A DNA stretch of 64,000 nt, from contig NC_089978.1 in assembly GCF_036417845.1 (NCBI RefSeq), positions 123,906,183 to 123,970,182 on the forward strand. The letters run 5' to 3'. Position numbers and translations under genes: made by a program. The stretch is from Apteryx mantelli (lineage: Eukaryota > Chordata > Aves > Apterygiformes > Apterygidae). Under the pieces are notes generated by a model. The model saw nothing but the letters and a program-made list of their open reading frames with translations, was not told where the DNA came from and searched no databases. Shown here one piece after another: positions 1-15,500 of the stretch (its first letter is position 1; each line of letters begins with the position of its first letter).

Positions 1-3000
1 TGTTGTGACTCGATGCTAACTTCTTTTCCCTGCTATTGCATAATGGAATTCTGTATTTTAACGTCCCCATCCTTTCAGCTTAGGCAGTGCTGAAATGCAG
101 AGAGAGAAGCTATACTGAAATGAATCTGTACCGAAGTGCTTTTTAAGGCTTGATACAAAAGACTCCTTACAGGACTGTTTTGTGTATCCTTGAAGAATAT
201 CAAAGCACTTTACAAACAATAAACGCTATGCATCACATACAACATGGTCATATACTCAACATTGAATTGGAGTCCATTGTGATACAGAATATACCTGTTT
301 TTCAGCAGCAGCTCTGTGAGATTGTTTAAGGTCATGATGGAAGGATGCTGCCAAGTGAGGAATGTAGGTTGACTTCTACTGAGTAGATTGTGATAACACA
401 CAATTTTCTCCAAACACTGGCATATTTTTTTCTCTTTTTGCAAATAGTACTATGGTATTTTTAAAATTCTGTATATATTCAGAATCTTGGCTTTCTATTT
501 CTTCTAAGCAACACCATATTTGCAAGTTCAGAGCTCAGGTGACTTGCTGAGAGCACTGATTCACATGCCCAATTTAAGTACAGGAGAAATCTGCACATTT
601 AAAGCTAAATGCATCCAGGTTTGCAGGAAGGGGCATTATCCCAGTATTTTGAAAATTTTGGGGAGGGGAGGGAGGTGGGAAGGGAGAGGGGTATTCTAGT
701 CCATACCTAGTAGGGTTCCCCAAAATGTCTTGCCTCCCTAGCTTCTCCCCTGCACTGCTTCACAAGGTATAGTTGTAACTGCAGTGAAGCATGTGATGGG
801 AGCCAGTTGGGCAAGTCTGTCCTACTCCTATGAGAGACTTGACAGCAGCAGCAGGAGAAAGAACAGAAGCTTGTCTGAATGCACGAGCCTTTAGTAACGT
901 GTCTTATTAGGAGGTGGAGAGAAGGGCATGCAAATCTTTAAAACTTAGAAAATGCTGACCAAAAACTGAGATGCCACCTACCAGTTACCACTTCTTACAG
1001 CAGACTGATTTTATCAGTGGTCAGAGAGGTCCTGTGATCCTTTAGCATCATACTGCAGGGTTATTTTGTACAGATTAGCCATGTCCCACGCTCCCTTCAC
1101 CAGCACACTTAGGCTGCCAGTTAATTGGCAGCTACCTTGCCGTAACACAGATATGAAGATGTTTGTTATCCTGGAGTGGGATCAATAACTGTTCCGTTTT
1201 CCTTCCAAAGTCTGTGATTTCTGGCAAACATAATGACTTTTCTGCTGTCTTAAAACAAACTGCGGTTTAATTAGAGGATTTTAAAACAGTCAATGCATCT
1301 GTCTGTCTTGTGTGAAGACTTTCTCACGGTGATAAGCCGAGCAGCCAGAACTTCAGCTCCTTTCAGCAGACACCTGTGTTAATTTGGAGAGCTCTTCAAG
1401 TGCTGCTTTCCTTTTAGGCCAATGCTCTTTTGTTCTCATCTTTCTGCCTTTGATCACAGAACCAGCCCCGTGCCATCAGCAGGAGTCTTGTGCCAGTGAA
1501 TTCGCTCATCCTCTTTTGTCCTTTTTCCACCTCCCATCTCTCTTCAAAGGGTGCCTTATCTTGAGACAGCAGAGCATGCAGCTAAAACAAACCAATATAT
1601 GTGTACAGTAACATCAGTCAGGTCAAGATACATAATTCAGTTTATCATAGCAGAGGACCATTTCTGAGACAGCCTAGAAGTTCGCTTTCTGTACCCTAAA
1701 CACTTATCTGAAAACATGGTTTCTATCTGGAGAAAAGTGCTGAGTTTTGTGTTGCTTCTTTAGGCTGACAAACAAAAAAGTGGAGTGCACTCAGTGCTAG
1801 AGCCACATCTTTATGCCATATTCAGTTCTCTCTCAAGGTGATAGTTTAGCTGAGAAAGAAATTGTGGAAACAAATTGAGGCAGTGAGTTCCTAAGTCTTT
1901 GTGCATCGTTTTTAGTGACACATTTTGAAGTTGAACTCTTCGAGTCTCAGGAAATTCCTCAGGTTATTGATGCTTGAGCTTAACGATGATCCTGTTAAAT
2001 CAAAGGTTGAATGGAAGTGTGGGCCTTGCTGGAAAGTGGCAACTGGGGAATACCACAGAGAGAAAGTGAGAAGATTTAAGACGAGGAAGAGGTAAAGAAT
2101 AGAGAAAAAGATGCGGGAGAAAGACACGGGGCAAAACTGAAATCATTTCAGTAAAAGATAAATAACAAAGGTGCTTTCCCTAATGAGTGATCTCCCATCA
2201 CAGGCCTAGCCAGCTGATGTGAGATTTGACCTGCCAACCATGCACGCATGAGGAAAAGCATCACAGAGCGGGAGGAAGAACTCACAGCACTGCAGTGTCG
2301 TCTGCTCACCGAATCCTGTAGTGGCATATTTGGAGAAGGTACAAGTACCCCAGCTGCGGGCTGGCACAGCTGAGGAAGTCCTAGTTCACGTCTCCCTGTG
2401 GTTCGTTGTGGGCTACCTTTACCGCTAGAGATGAAAAAACTTGCTCTCGGGCCTCTGAAGAATAATACCCTGACCAGGTTTGCTGCTTAATTAAGAAGGC
2501 AGTAAATGTAAAATTGATGCTTTTCTTTTTTTCTGACAGCAAGATTAGCTTAAAAAACACTGCAGTTTACAGCTATCTCAGTGGTGTCAGTGCCACTGTT
2601 TGGGGCTTATTGTTATTGTTGTGGACTGGATCCAGTTTGTGGTTGTGGGTTAATCCCCCTTTTTTTTTTAATTATTTTTTTTTATTATAAGTTCAGGACT
2701 CTTCATACAACATTGACTTCAGAGCAACTCCCAGTGCCAGACTCAATAAGGAGACATGAAAAAATGAATGCGAGTTGTAGAAAGCTGCAGACTTAAAAGG
2801 CAACTAGAAAAGGACAGCCCTGCACAGCACTGCATCATTTATATCACTTTTATGTAAGTGTGTCAACTTCCTTGATTTATGTGTGTGTATATTTGGACTT
2901 ATCTTCCTCCTATTATCCCAGAACTTGTGTCTGTCTTGTGACAACTCTGAGGCTATTTATAGGGCTTGTGATCTTCCATCACCTGCCTGAGTAACAGTGA

Positions 3001-5280
3001 GCGCACTGGAACAAAAGTCCAAATGCTCCTTCTCCAGAGGAGGACAACGGCGTGTGTGCCTGGCTGTGGAGACACGCACAGCTGGTTCCATCACTGGTCA
3101 GGGCCATGGGTGTCTCTGAACAGAGTTTTGTTCTGGAGACCAGAAAAGAGGGTTGTATTCACATGGGTTTCCTAGGATGTGTCCTCACTTTTCACTTGGA
3201 AACTTGATCTCAATGTGACCGTTCGGGGTGTTTGTCTGAGATTCTGGCAGCCTAATGGGAGTAAGTGGTGTTACTGGAGTGGCCAGGGTGGTTTTGATGC
3301 ATCTCTGATGTGTAAGGCTTACTATATGGTTACCATAAACCATACTATACTGGTGGTTGGCACCCACAGGCAACGTGTTTGGGCTTTGTCAGACCTGGTG
3401 TCGTTCTGCTGCCCAGCACATTCCTACCAAGGAAACTGTGGACAGAAGCACAGTGAGCTTTCTTCTGTGGTGCTCATGAAGGAAGGATCACATTAGCCTT
3501 CCAGAGAGGCATAGAAATCCTGCATGTTTTCTCACCCCTTTTCCTTATTTACCATGACAGACTCATCTAAAGTTCTTGGTTGAACTCATTGAGAAATAAT
3601 ATGAGTGTTGTCCAGCCACCTGGGGGGGAAGAAGGTCTGACAATTCAAGGAGATGAAGGGGGAATGTGGAAAAAGCACTTACAGATTTCATCCTGGAGAA
3701 TGCAAGCACTGTTTCTCAGAAGTAACCTGCAATAGTTAGTACAAAGAGCACCATCTACTGATGCAGAAGAAAATGAATCATTTGTATACAAGGCCTTCTC
3801 CACCCCGATCCCCATCCCAGTCAAGCTGTTGGAGGCTTTCTGAATGCCACTGCTAATCTGGATTTTGGCTGTCAGTTGCAAGATATTTTAACTATTGACT
3901 CCCCTTGCTAATGGTGCTGATAAGGTATCTGGTGTGTTTTATCAGTATGTAGTCTGTTCTGTCTCTCAGTGATCCCACCAAAGAAGGGACCTGGTTAGTG
4001 CTCTCAATATGTGCAGACACTACCTGCTGAATAGATCAGTTGCCTGTCTAGCCCTTACTGTCATGGCATTTTGTTTCTGTACCAGCTTAGAAAAGCATAT
4101 TGAGCTCTCATAGGCTGCCAGTGTCCCTTTCCAATGCCAGTGCATCTCAGCCTCCTGGTTGAAACTGAGTGACTTGTGACAACCTTGCCAGGCAGTTTTA
4201 TGTGCTCTGTGCTGGAAACACTCTGCAAATTTCAGGGGCTTAATACTGACATGGTTTGTGGGTCATGAGGGTCCTTCTGCTGTCAACTCCTAGGCAGCCC
4301 AGCACTGAGATCACCTTAAAATTTGGCAGTCTTAAAATGAGGAAAGTCTTTCCAGAGCACTCATCACCTCTCTGACTCTAGGGCAGCCTGACTTTCCCCT
4401 TCTGTTATGGAGGAGTAGCTGTCACTTTTCAAGGTTGTGACTTCGTTTCTGACTGACTCTCCACCATCCAGGGCCTCTTTTTCAGAGCCAGAATGGGCAT
4501 CAAGTTGAATTCTTCAGAATCTATAATTATTGAATTAAAAGCATTTGTTTGAGTACTCTTTTTCTGGGAGGAGGGTGAGCACATCATCCATATATGAACA
4601 AGGAGCATTGCCTTGTTTCATATTTTACAGAAGTACAAAGCTGCCTCTTTTGTTGTACACTAGCACCGCTTAGTGCTGATATGTTCCATAGGTCACTAAT
4701 GGAAAAATAACTTTATATATGATGATATCCAATTTCTAAGTGAAGCCCAAGGTTTGTGAGGCTTTGTGTTATAGATTAACTCGTAGTATCTCACAATGGT
4801 TTCCTATTGTGCCTTTTCTCCTCCCCCTCCCCAACTTTATACAGTGTGCACCAGCAATACCAACTGTAGCATCTTTCAAGCATACCACTGCTGCACTGCA
4901 AGCTAGGGTAAGACTCATTTCTTAACCACCCATTGCCAGACATTAGACAGTCAATTCCTAAACTATAGATCTGGCAAATGTAGCAATTACATAGTTAAGG
5001 ATTCTGGGTATTCTGCTTCTCTACATTTCGGTGATCTCTAATTGATATAGACAGGTTGACTATAGCCAGGACATAAACAAAGGAGAGAAGATCTTAGACT
5101 GGTTAACGCAGTTGGGGCAAAAAAAAACCAAAAGTGAGCCTCTGGGTAGAAAAGTGCTATGAGTCTGGGGTTTTTTTCCTCTACAATAATCAACTGATTT
5201 CGTAAGAGGAGGTTTTCTTCTTACAAAGCTTGCTTTACAGGAACAGAATGATTTGTTGGGTTCAGTTTACTGCAGATGAT

Positions 5281-5281
<1 letters not shown>

Positions 5282-5310
<29 letters not shown>
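5282..5310. repeat. (AG)n microsatellite
   Basis: 29 bases of uninterrupted AG dinucleotide repeat, followed directly by C and a T run. Confidence 0.95.
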
Positions 5311-5313
<3 letters not shown>

Positions 5314-5879
5314 TTTTTTTCCTGCTTATAATTATTGCCAATTCTACTGAGCTGTTGTTTTGTTTTGTTTTCCAACCCTCTCCCCTTCAATTTAGAACCT
5401 TAATAATATCAAGCATATTGTTCCCCAGGAAGAAAGAGTGAAAAAGGCACAATAAACCTATTCTAGGCATGTTCTGCCTGCTGTGTTGGGCAATGTACTC
5501 TGTCTTACCTTGCTCCGATTCATAAACAAACGTGAGCAAAAGGAAGTTTGCAAGACTTTTGCATCCTTAGCCAGTGCCAGCTGAGATTTCTGTCACCTTG
5601 CAATATTTAAATATGACACTTTGCATACAAGCTCAAGATCTTTCATAAATGATTATTTCCTTCATGAGGTGATTCATAGATTATTATTTCCTTCATCGTC
5701 GCAGATAGCATCTGGTGGCTGCTTCTTGACCAAGTGCAGAGCAGCTAATACTTGTTTGCAAACAGTAGTCTCAAAGCAAGACTGAAAGAGCGCGCACAGA
5801 TAGCCCAAAGGTAAGTGGAGCTCTACTACATAATCCTCGGGAATGGAAAGTGTTATTTATGGTACGAAAGGCTGTGAAT

Positions 5880-5898
5880 GTTTGGACAATGTCCAAAC
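5880..5898. repeat. perfect 9-bp inverted repeat, 1-base centre
   Basis: GTTTGGACA, A, TGTCCAAAC: both arms match perfectly. No T run follows that would suggest a Pol III or bacterial-type terminator. Significance unknown. Confidence 0.85.
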
Positions 5899-6505
5899 GT
5901 TTTGATGTAAATGTTTGACTGCAAATAATCTTCGTTGTTCTCTCAAAAATTCTTCTTGCTCTGGTACCTGTATGTAGCAGAAAGCACCTGTGCTAAACTT
6001 CACTGAAAGTATTTGCAGATTACAGAGGTGGCAGCTGCAGAAAAAATCATTGGAACCAGGGCACAGGGAGAATGGAGACTCCTCTCACTTAAAGTGAGAG
6101 CTGTCATGCATCAGTGCAGGACTAGGGCCTAAACAGCTTGAGCTAGTAATAAAAATCTAGCAAGCAGATGAAAGCACTATCTCTTTTTATTCCCGTATGA
6201 AGGTAACAGTGTTCCAAAAATACTTAATATCTTATTATGGAACAGTCCTTATGCTTATGTAACGCTTTCTTTGAATCTGGTCTTGACTATCATATCCTTT
6301 GGTTCTAATCTGTGAGTACGCGAGTACAGAGATACAAGAGTGTAAAGTTTCTTTATCTGTCACAGTTTTGTCACAGTGGCAAAGCCTGCCAGAGAAAGGC
6401 CTCACTTCTTTGCTTTATTTAGGCCGTATTCTTATTTCCTCATAAGACTTCACTGCAACTTCCTGCTTGTTTAGCAAGTGTATCAAAAAAAAAGATTTTT
6501 GTCCC

Positions 6506-6535
6506 TTTTATTTTATTTATTTATTTATTTATTTT
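6506..6535. repeat. (TTTA)n microsatellite
   Basis: TTTTA/TTTA units over about 30 bases in an AT-rich spacer. Confidence 0.85.
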
Positions 6536-9500
6536 AGGTAAAGAAAATTGGCAAGTGATTCCACAGCTAGTGTTTTACAACAAAATATACCTGGAACTAG
6601 AAACTGGTCTCTAAAAGAATTTGTGATCAGTGTTGTTTTTTGCAATGAGTAATGCAGCTGTTTTGCTTTTTCACTCTTACTGGCAGGAAATCATAATACA
6701 GTTTAATTTAGAAACTGTTTTGTTACCCTAAAAACTTTGGTTAAGTTTAAAAAAAAAAAAAACTTTTGTTTGGGATTTTTTCCTTTGTGTCTGAAGTTTA
6801 TGTCTTTTCTTTAGGTATGAAGCTCAGACAGGTCTTGCAGCAGCGATCACACTTTAGGTGCAGCAAAGTGAAACAGTCTGCTTCGTGACACTATTTATTA
6901 TGTAGAATTTCGAGGTTTGGTCTTGAAATGCAAGGTGAGATATATCCTGGAAGATACAACACTCAATGAAGTAAAGCTAATGAGAACTACAAAAGCGTTT
7001 GAGTTGTAGGTATGTCATTGGCTCCATACTGATGAGTCTGCAAGCCTTAAAACTTTGTCTTGAAACCTGAGTTTTCTGTAGAAAATATTTCTCTTGTATT
7101 GTAATTCTGGTCCTGAGAAGTCATGGGAGCAAGTAGGATAGTGAGACTTCATGTGTTGTGTTGGTTTCAGTGTTACTCATTTGTTTAGTACTAACAACAA
7201 CATTTACAAATGTTTTCATGTGTTTTCATGTGTATCTATGGTCAAAAAGGTCATCTAGATAAAATGAGCCCTTCCTCAAAGAATTCCTGGTTGCTGCCAC
7301 ATGAGAAGTTTGTGGAAGATGTGATCCTATAATAGGATCCCTGCACTGCCTATACTGGGGCAAAGGGATTGGGCTGGGGGCAGTGGTGGAGGCCCTGATG
7401 GGTGAAGCAGAGGGACCCATCTGAAGTCAGCAGCTGATCATTAGCAGCATGGGGGAGACAGGCCACTTGTGCCTGTTCATGGTTTGTGGGAGCACTGGCA
7501 CCTTAATTAGCCCATACAATCCACCAGGCATTCAGCAATTGCCAGCTCTTTCTGTGCTGCAGCACAGAGTTAGGAGGGGAGGGGAGATACAGCCTTGATC
7601 TCTACCCTGGTAGGTCCCTGGTGGGGTTGGTTTGACCATCCTTGCAGGGGCTGGACTCCTCTAACACTGGTGAGAGCCCTGTGACGGCATGCGCAGTGGG
7701 CTGACTGCGCTGGTGCTACAGAGGACCCAGCTGTGCTCTGCTTGGGATGCGTTATGAACGCCGTGCAGCCTGTTCTCGCTCCCATAGCTCCCGTGCAGCC
7801 TTTGGTGGAGGGTAGAGGCAGCAACGGCTTATTTCCTGTCTGACAGAGCCATTTGCTGCTTATGCTTGGTACAAATGACCTTCATATACGTGTGTATCCC
7901 CTATAATTCCATTCTTTCCTGATGTCAGATTTAACATTTATCATGGTAAGGCTAAAATGTGTTTGTTTCTACACCGATTTTCATAAATTTACTTTATACT
8001 GAAGCCCAGATACAATGGGGTAAAAAGCGAAGAAAAAAAGAACTTTTTTTTCCTCTCTCTTTTTTAAAATTAGCTATGCTATAAAAACTAGTTTTCCCAA
8101 ACTGGGAGCAGAACCATTTGCCTGAGTGCACAGTGTATGCATGCAGCAGCTGCACAGCAGAACAGCCATGCAGCAAGGGTCGCACAGCTCTCCCTTGGCA
8201 TTGTTATTGCTGGGAGCAAACCCTGGGAAGGACGGCTTTGGGACTGCAGCATTACGTGGAGACTGAGGACGTTAATGTTCAGCTCCAGGCTCTGGGGCAG
8301 GATTGCCCAAGGTCATGCAGAAAATCTTTCTCTCAGTTCAGCATATACAAAATGAGGATGCGAATGACAATATGCACCTTTTTCTATTTGAGTAACTTGC
8401 CTAAAAACTCATCATTAGAGTTGGTAACGACATTTACTTTGAGAGTTTTTCCACCAAAAAGTCACTTCAAATAAAATCTAAACCTTTCATTAAGTACTGT
8501 TTTGATGTTCATTTTGGAAAAGCTTGATCACACACGTCTGGAAAACTGTTCTGTTCCGGCACCATTTCGCAATATATTTCTTCCCTGAAAAACTGTGAGA
8601 TAAATAATGCTTACTTTCCAGAACCTCATTTTAAATGGCGAACTTTTTGTCCCCTTCGGGGCTTAGCTTTTTGAAACCTTGAACTTCCTCAAAGGACCAA
8701 AAGTATATTGTAACTACAACTAGTCAGACTAATGTGCCTTTGCAATGCTCAGCACAACAGAAACCCTCATTTCAGTGGGACCCTGTGGCTGCTACTACTG
8801 TAACAACCGAATAATCTTTTTTTTTTTCTTTTTTTTTTAAGCAGAAGGACTTGGGAAGACAGAAAATCAAATGCTCTTTTCAGTTTATTATTGAGGCAAG
8901 CATTTATTGTTTGGAGTGGGACCGTGGGGGAAAATGAGAAGGCTAAATGGAATAAGAACTGAAGAGACAGGTGGCTGTAAAATGAAAATAATACACAAAT
9001 GTAAAGGAAGTGGAAAAATAAGTAGGAGAGACCAGTGATTAGGGGCAACAAAAGATATATAGCCAAACAATGAGCAGCACCAAAGTTACCTGGATGAAAG
9101 GGGATACTTCCAGGAAAAGAGGGGAAAAAAAAAAAAAAAGAATCCAAAAGTGAAGGGAAAAAAAAAGATTTGTATCGCTATTGAAAAGAGATGTGAAGAG
9201 ACACAGGAAAAGAAGAGTGGTGAATTGAACAGGAAAGGTAAAAGTCTTCTGTTGGTGCTTTAAGCAGGCTCAGGCAAGCTCTCCAAGAGCTGGAACACTT
9301 TATTGCCTTGGGGCTCACAGCAGTGCAGCAAGTAGCTAGCAGGTATTGTATAAATAGCTAGTTAGCTCCTGTAGAGCTATGTGATTTGCTGTAGACTTCA
9401 GTGAACTGGTGTCAGCTGCCTCCTCACTGTTCAAAGTGCTACCTGTCTCTGCATGGTAATGCTTCCCAACAAGCCTGGCTCTACTAACTGAGAGTAACCC

Positions 9501-12500
9501 TGCGGAAGATGCTTTTATCGGCTACTGCTCAACTTCCAGAGAACGGCTTTGGGATTCTCCCCGGGTGCGAACAGCATCTCGGAAATCAAGAAGGGATTTG
9601 TAAAGCTGGATTTTGTGTGACACGTTGAACACGGCTAGGCAGTTTAGAGGATTTAGATAATGGTTAAGAAGATAAATGCCAAAGGTATGAGAAAAGGTCA
9701 CTGACCTTGATAGTCAGCCTTTCTTAGTAGCACTGCTGCATAGCGAATAATCTAATCTAATTTCATGGTTGCCTGACCTGCTGCTAAGCCCATTTAAATT
9801 TGTGTTTTTCTAGACAATATGATTCATCTCTTCAAATTCTATTTCGATCCTCTACTTCTATCCCTTATTTCAGCTCTATAAGTGAGGCTGAAGCCTACAT
9901 TTAAGTTTCCTGCACAAATTAAAGGCTAGCTAATCATTTTGTGCGGGCAGTTTATAACACTAGCTAAGCAGTCTTTTTGATATTGAAAACAGCATGTGGC
10001 TGGAGATGTGTCCTGGCAAATTAATTTCTTTCTGAGGGTCTTGACAGCATGGTCCCTATGAGGACAAGCTCCAGCTTAATACTTCTGTATAAATTCAGCC
10101 AGTATCTTGCACCTTAGTCTTTCTCCTGATTTAGTGATTTAGTTCAGAGAAGAGAGTGAGAAATCAGCCCTCATTTGATGATCAGGAAGAAAACAACTGT
10201 AAGAGCTCCAAGTAAGGCAAGCTTGAACTTATTACCCAGGAGCTGCATAAGAGATTTAGCGAGCTGCCTGATGGGTATGTAAGCTAACTGTTGGAGGAGA
10301 TGTCGGGAACATCCGTACAGAGAAGGGTTACCATGGTAATTCTGGGCTAAAAAGGGGACCCAATTCAAAAATCCTTCAGTACTGGGGATGGTGAGAACAA
10401 TATATGAATCCCGCTCCCTGCTTCACCCATGCTTTCTTTTTGAGGGACCGTTCATAATGAAGAAGTAAACTGGCTTGAGGTAAACAGATTAAAAGAGAAA
10501 CCATTAAGGATGTGCAGGGTTCAGGAGGCTCGGTAATAGGAAACCAATAGACCTTCATCTGGATGGTTTGAGCAGGGCATAAGAGAACAAATAAAGGTCC
10601 CTTTCAGTGGGCTGTTTTGCATTCGGAAAAAAATGGGACCTGCTCTGCTGGAATAGCATATAGTAGGGCAGGTATTATGATTTCATTTGAACGCACTCAG
10701 CTGTTAGGAGCTCTCTTCATTTAGTCAGTGCTGCTAACCCAGGGCCTGACTGCTCTTAAGGTAGTGCTGTATGTTACTGCAATTACACTTCCATAGCTGC
10801 TCTGCTGTTCTTGGCTCTAGCACTTGATGTGGTGGTGTGGTACTGTGATACTGTAAGAGGGAGCATGAAGAACAAACTGCTGCTTTTACCATCAGGTGAT
10901 CTTGGTGGGAAACAGAGTCGCATTTGCAGAATGCTGCGAAGGAGCTTGGTTTTACTTCTAGAGTTTGTCTGAAGCCTGAGCATACATGGAAAAGGACTTC
11001 AGTGGGGGGAAGGCAGTGGATACATACAAATCACATGAATACTAAGTGTGCAGTTAGAATGACAGCACTAGATAAATCCTGGACACAGTGCAAATCAACA
11101 ACCCAAGCTGTGATGCTCCTGGGACAGTGCTTAGAGGTTTTCTGGCTGATGAAGGCTGAAGAAAATGGCTGGTTTGCCTAATCTGCTTCCTTTCTGCTTT
11201 TCAGGAAAAGCTCTGCCTTAGAGCTGGTAATTTAGGTAGGTAAGTACAAGGATTTTAATATTTTAAGTAGGTAGCACAATCCATTTCTTCTTGTTTCCTC
11301 TTTCATCCCTTCTCATGAAAGGTTGTCCACAGAAGAAGAAGTGAAAATCTGGATGACTTCTCTGTGCATATTCATATGTTTTGAATATTTAATTTCTGTA
11401 AAGTAAACTAATTCAAAATAGAACCAGTCAGGTATGTATGGGGGTTTGTTTTGGTTTTGTTTTTCCTCACTTCAGGCAAAAGCACTTCAAGTGGGAGAAT
11501 GCCACAGGACTGAAAATGGCTTTGGGAAAGACTTGGTTTTGTTGGGTCCCAATTTAATACTCTTGTAGCTAAGTTTTGAGCTTTGGTCCAAAATAATTTT
11601 ATTTTAAAGTTTTTATTACCTTGGACTAAAAATTATTAATGTTTGCAGGAAGCATCCTTGGATTGCCAGACAGAAAAACCTATTTCCTCTTATTTGCTTA
11701 GATTTTTGAGTCACCACGAGTTTTCTGAAGGTCTTCCTATACTAAACATTAATTTTTTACAGAGTGTAGTAAAATGCAGTTTCATGTGCAGCTGCCTTTT
11801 GAGTAGGCTGCCAGTCTAGCAATAGTAGACTGTTGTACATGTTAACTTCAAATCTTCCCTCATACGAGGGAGAGGCTGACAGCACTACTATTTCACTGTA
11901 GAAATAGAAATTAAGCAGCTCCATAAGAATTGTCTGTCTCATTGCCAATTAGCTGTATCAAGCTAAATGGTGTGCAGTGTGTCTGTGTTGCCATGACTCA
12001 TGGTGAAATGACTGAGAAACAGGCATTGCTCTGCGATATCCAAATGCAAACCTATGTGGAAGAAGACAGTATGGAATACGCAGAGTAGCTGCACCTAGTC
12101 CAGATAAGTATGCTAATCCCTGACCACTCTTACTAATGCTGACTAATGTGAAACTAATAGGAATTATAGGAGCTGGTAGTCATTTCTGGTGCTAGAGAAT
12201 AACAATGCATTCTTGTAACAGGAAGGGGAAGAAAAAGCAGTGATTTGTGGTGTTCCAGTGACTGTTACATATTAATGAATTTTCCTGAGAGGAGCTGAGG
12301 TTGGTCCATAATTGCTGAGTATTTCTCTTGTTTTTTCTAGCTATCTCTAAGAGCAGTAACGCTTTCACTTAAGTACTACATGTTGTTTGAAGTCAAATAG
12401 AAAAGAATGTGATATTCTATAGAAAAGAAGTATTTCTTTTCAAATAGAAGGGAATATAGTTACACAGAAGTGTTCAGGCAGACTGGAAGGAAACATTCAG

Positions 12501-15500
12501 TGAGTAATTGACCTGAATGGTATGTATTAAAAAAAAAAAAAAAAAAAGGTGCTGCAAGAATTGTCCACTGGATCAGATGGTGGATCAGTGAGCCATTCAA
12601 AAGATATTTGGACTCCTTGCTGTTTGAGTGATTCAGTCTGGATTTCATTGTTTTGCTTTAAAAAAAGAAAAAAAGAACTGTTGATGGCTAGTTATAATAG
12701 TTAGCATTAGGACACTTAAAAGGAAAGGCAACTTTTTTTTGAGGACAAAGAACAAAAACTGGCCTGAAATATACAGAGTATTTTTAAGAAGGTCAACATT
12801 TGCAAAAAAAAAACTAGTCACCTTTTATCCATGGGATCAGGGGACTGCCTTAACTCTGGGAAACTGAAGTACTCTGTTTGCTCTGAGCCTGGCTTGCAAA
12901 TTGCTGTATAAAATTCAGTTCTAAGACTCTCAGGAGAAACCAAGTGAGGCTTATGCTACTTGTATGCAGTGCTACATCAGTAAGTTTTTTAATATAAAAT
13001 GCACTAGTTCTGTAACTTTTTGAGCAAGGTACAGGAGGAGAGGGAGGAGAACATGATTTTTGTAATTCAAGGTCATTCACCTTTAGTCTTAGTACTCAGT
13101 CTTGCAAAGCTCGTGTCCACATATGTCAAGGAATCTCTTGATGGCTGTGAATGTGATCTAGCAGATGGAGATTTTCTTTGAAGCTGGAAAGAACATATAA
13201 GAGACATTCAGTTATTTAGCTCATTATTTTGTACTTGCAGTGGTAAAGGTGCACCTTATAAGAACTGGAAGTAGATTTTATTGTAACTAAGTTATTATAT
13301 CCGAAGTTTAGACGTGGATGCTGAAGCTCCTGGGATGCCAGAAACAGGAGCGCTGTTTCAAAAACTAGATGATGTACATAAGTGACCATCAGTATTACAT
13401 TGCTTGCCAAACTTGACAGTAAAAACATGGAAATAGGAATTAAGGACAATGTTTTTATATATTTTAAATACTGCACAGTCTGTCTATGTGACTATTTTGC
13501 ATTAACGTCTTATGGACTAATATATGCACATATAGAAATCTTGTCATTGTTACAATTTATTTCCTTTTCTGTCCAGTAGTCGTTTGGGTTTTGGGGGGGG
13601 GGTTTGTTTTCTTTTTGGTTCAGAGCACCTTATAGGAGGGTCTGTGTTTATCTGTGGTTGGAAAGTGTCAGACACATAGTGGGTAGAGCTAAAAATAAAC
13701 TGGTAATAAATAGGTCCTTTGTAAGTTCTGGCCCTCTACTAAGTAAAGGTCTGTTTATCTAAGGTGACATGGTTCTCTTTTCCTGTCACAACCTTCCCTC
13801 CACTGCACTTAGAACACAAATGCTGCGAAACAATATCACATTACAAAGTGCTAATTAACTTGCGGTGAAATACGCAGAGGAAGAGGGTGTGTAGGTAGTC
13901 TGATCTCCATCAGCCTACCAGATTTCTCCCAATAACTCAGTGATTTAGAAATACGCATTTTCATCTTTCATGTTTATTGAATGCGTTCTACAACAGTTAA
14001 ATAATGTTAAAACATTGAACGTTTTGCAGAGCTCTGAAGGGCCATGTAAAGTGATTTCAATCTGTTATAGTTGCTTTTTTTAGATAATATCTTCCAATAA
14101 CGAAACCTAACTCTAATCATTTTGAAAGCTTCTTTTTCCTCCTTTTGAAGATAAAAGGAGATCAAAACATACTATTTAACTGAAACACAGTAAAAGCTTA
14201 AGTTATGGAAAGTAGCTGTTTCCCACTAATAAATTAGAGATTGCAACTGGCTCGGAGAGAGGAGCATGCTGAGTTTTGTAGATGTTGTCAGTGAGACCCT
14301 CCATATTTCAATCAGTGATACAGAACCATTCAAAGTGATTTCACATCAGAAGGGAATCTGTTCCCTGATTTTGGTCATCAACAGTCAATAGAAAACATTC
14401 CCGTTCTGGATTTTTTAGGATTTGAGGCTGGACTCAAAACTTTCTAACCATTGTCCAAATACTGTCTTAAAATACTGTTTCTGTTCAAGTTTTGGTGGAG
14501 CCTTTGAATAACAAGCTTAAAAAGAGAAAGCTGAGTAATGGAGAAAATTGAGGCAATGTATCAATCAACAGTTTAGGGTTATGTTGAGTGACTTGCAATG
14601 ATAAACTGTCTGAACTTCCTTCCAGTTTCCCTGTTTCCATGGTTAGAATGGCACTGCAAAACAGTTTTTCCACACTGAAGGTTTAAGACACTACCTAAAT
14701 TATGTGGCGTACTTTAGCGTTTAGGTAACAAGGATGGAAAGAGAGACCGTAGCATGACATTCTGTTATGAACACTCCTGGAGTGTCTCTTTGTTCCAATT
14801 ATCAGGATTTCAGCAAAGTGGAACACAATAGAAGAGAAAAGGTGACAAATTCAGAAGAAAAGAGGGGACATGTAGCAAGAACTTGACTAATACAGAGTTT
14901 GAGTTAATTCATCAAATCCTGCACTGTGTGCAACTGGTCACCTCCATGCATTCTAGCAGCAATCTAACTTTTATGTAATTTTTCACCTGCCAGGGAGATG
15001 CAGGTGAGCAACATTTAAAAACACATTTTAGACCAAAGAAGCAGCTGCTACTTAGTAATATTTTACTTATTTTTTTTAGCTCAGCATGGTGTTGTTCAAG
15101 TCCACCAGAGGGACTCAGAAATACTTTGTGAAGACTCTTTGCATTATCTCATCCTTTATTTTTCAGACTATTCTGGGCCAAAATAGGTGACTTGCATTTC
15201 ATCATGACTAAGAAGAGCTTTTGGCAAGTGCTTTGCCTCAGAATTTCTGGGATCTTTTGTTGGTCATGACATGAAAAAGGAATCGCTGAGGAAATTAAGC
15301 TACATATGTCCATATGCAAAAAACCATTGCTCAGATTTAATTGGGTAGGATTCCAAAATGGTCTTCATTAGCATAATGCTATTTTCACGATACTGTTAGG
15401 GATTAGGAATTTCTCCAAAGAACACACAGACTGCATTCATCAAAGCAAAGCAACAGCAATTCTCGCTTCAGGAGAAGCTCCCAATTTACATAACTAGACT

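Noticed and set aside
8118..8474. 118-codon plus-strand frame and faint MIR-like words near 8330-8390
   Set aside because: The frame has no recognisable domain and the MIR-like words occur in inconsistent orientation, so neither was called.
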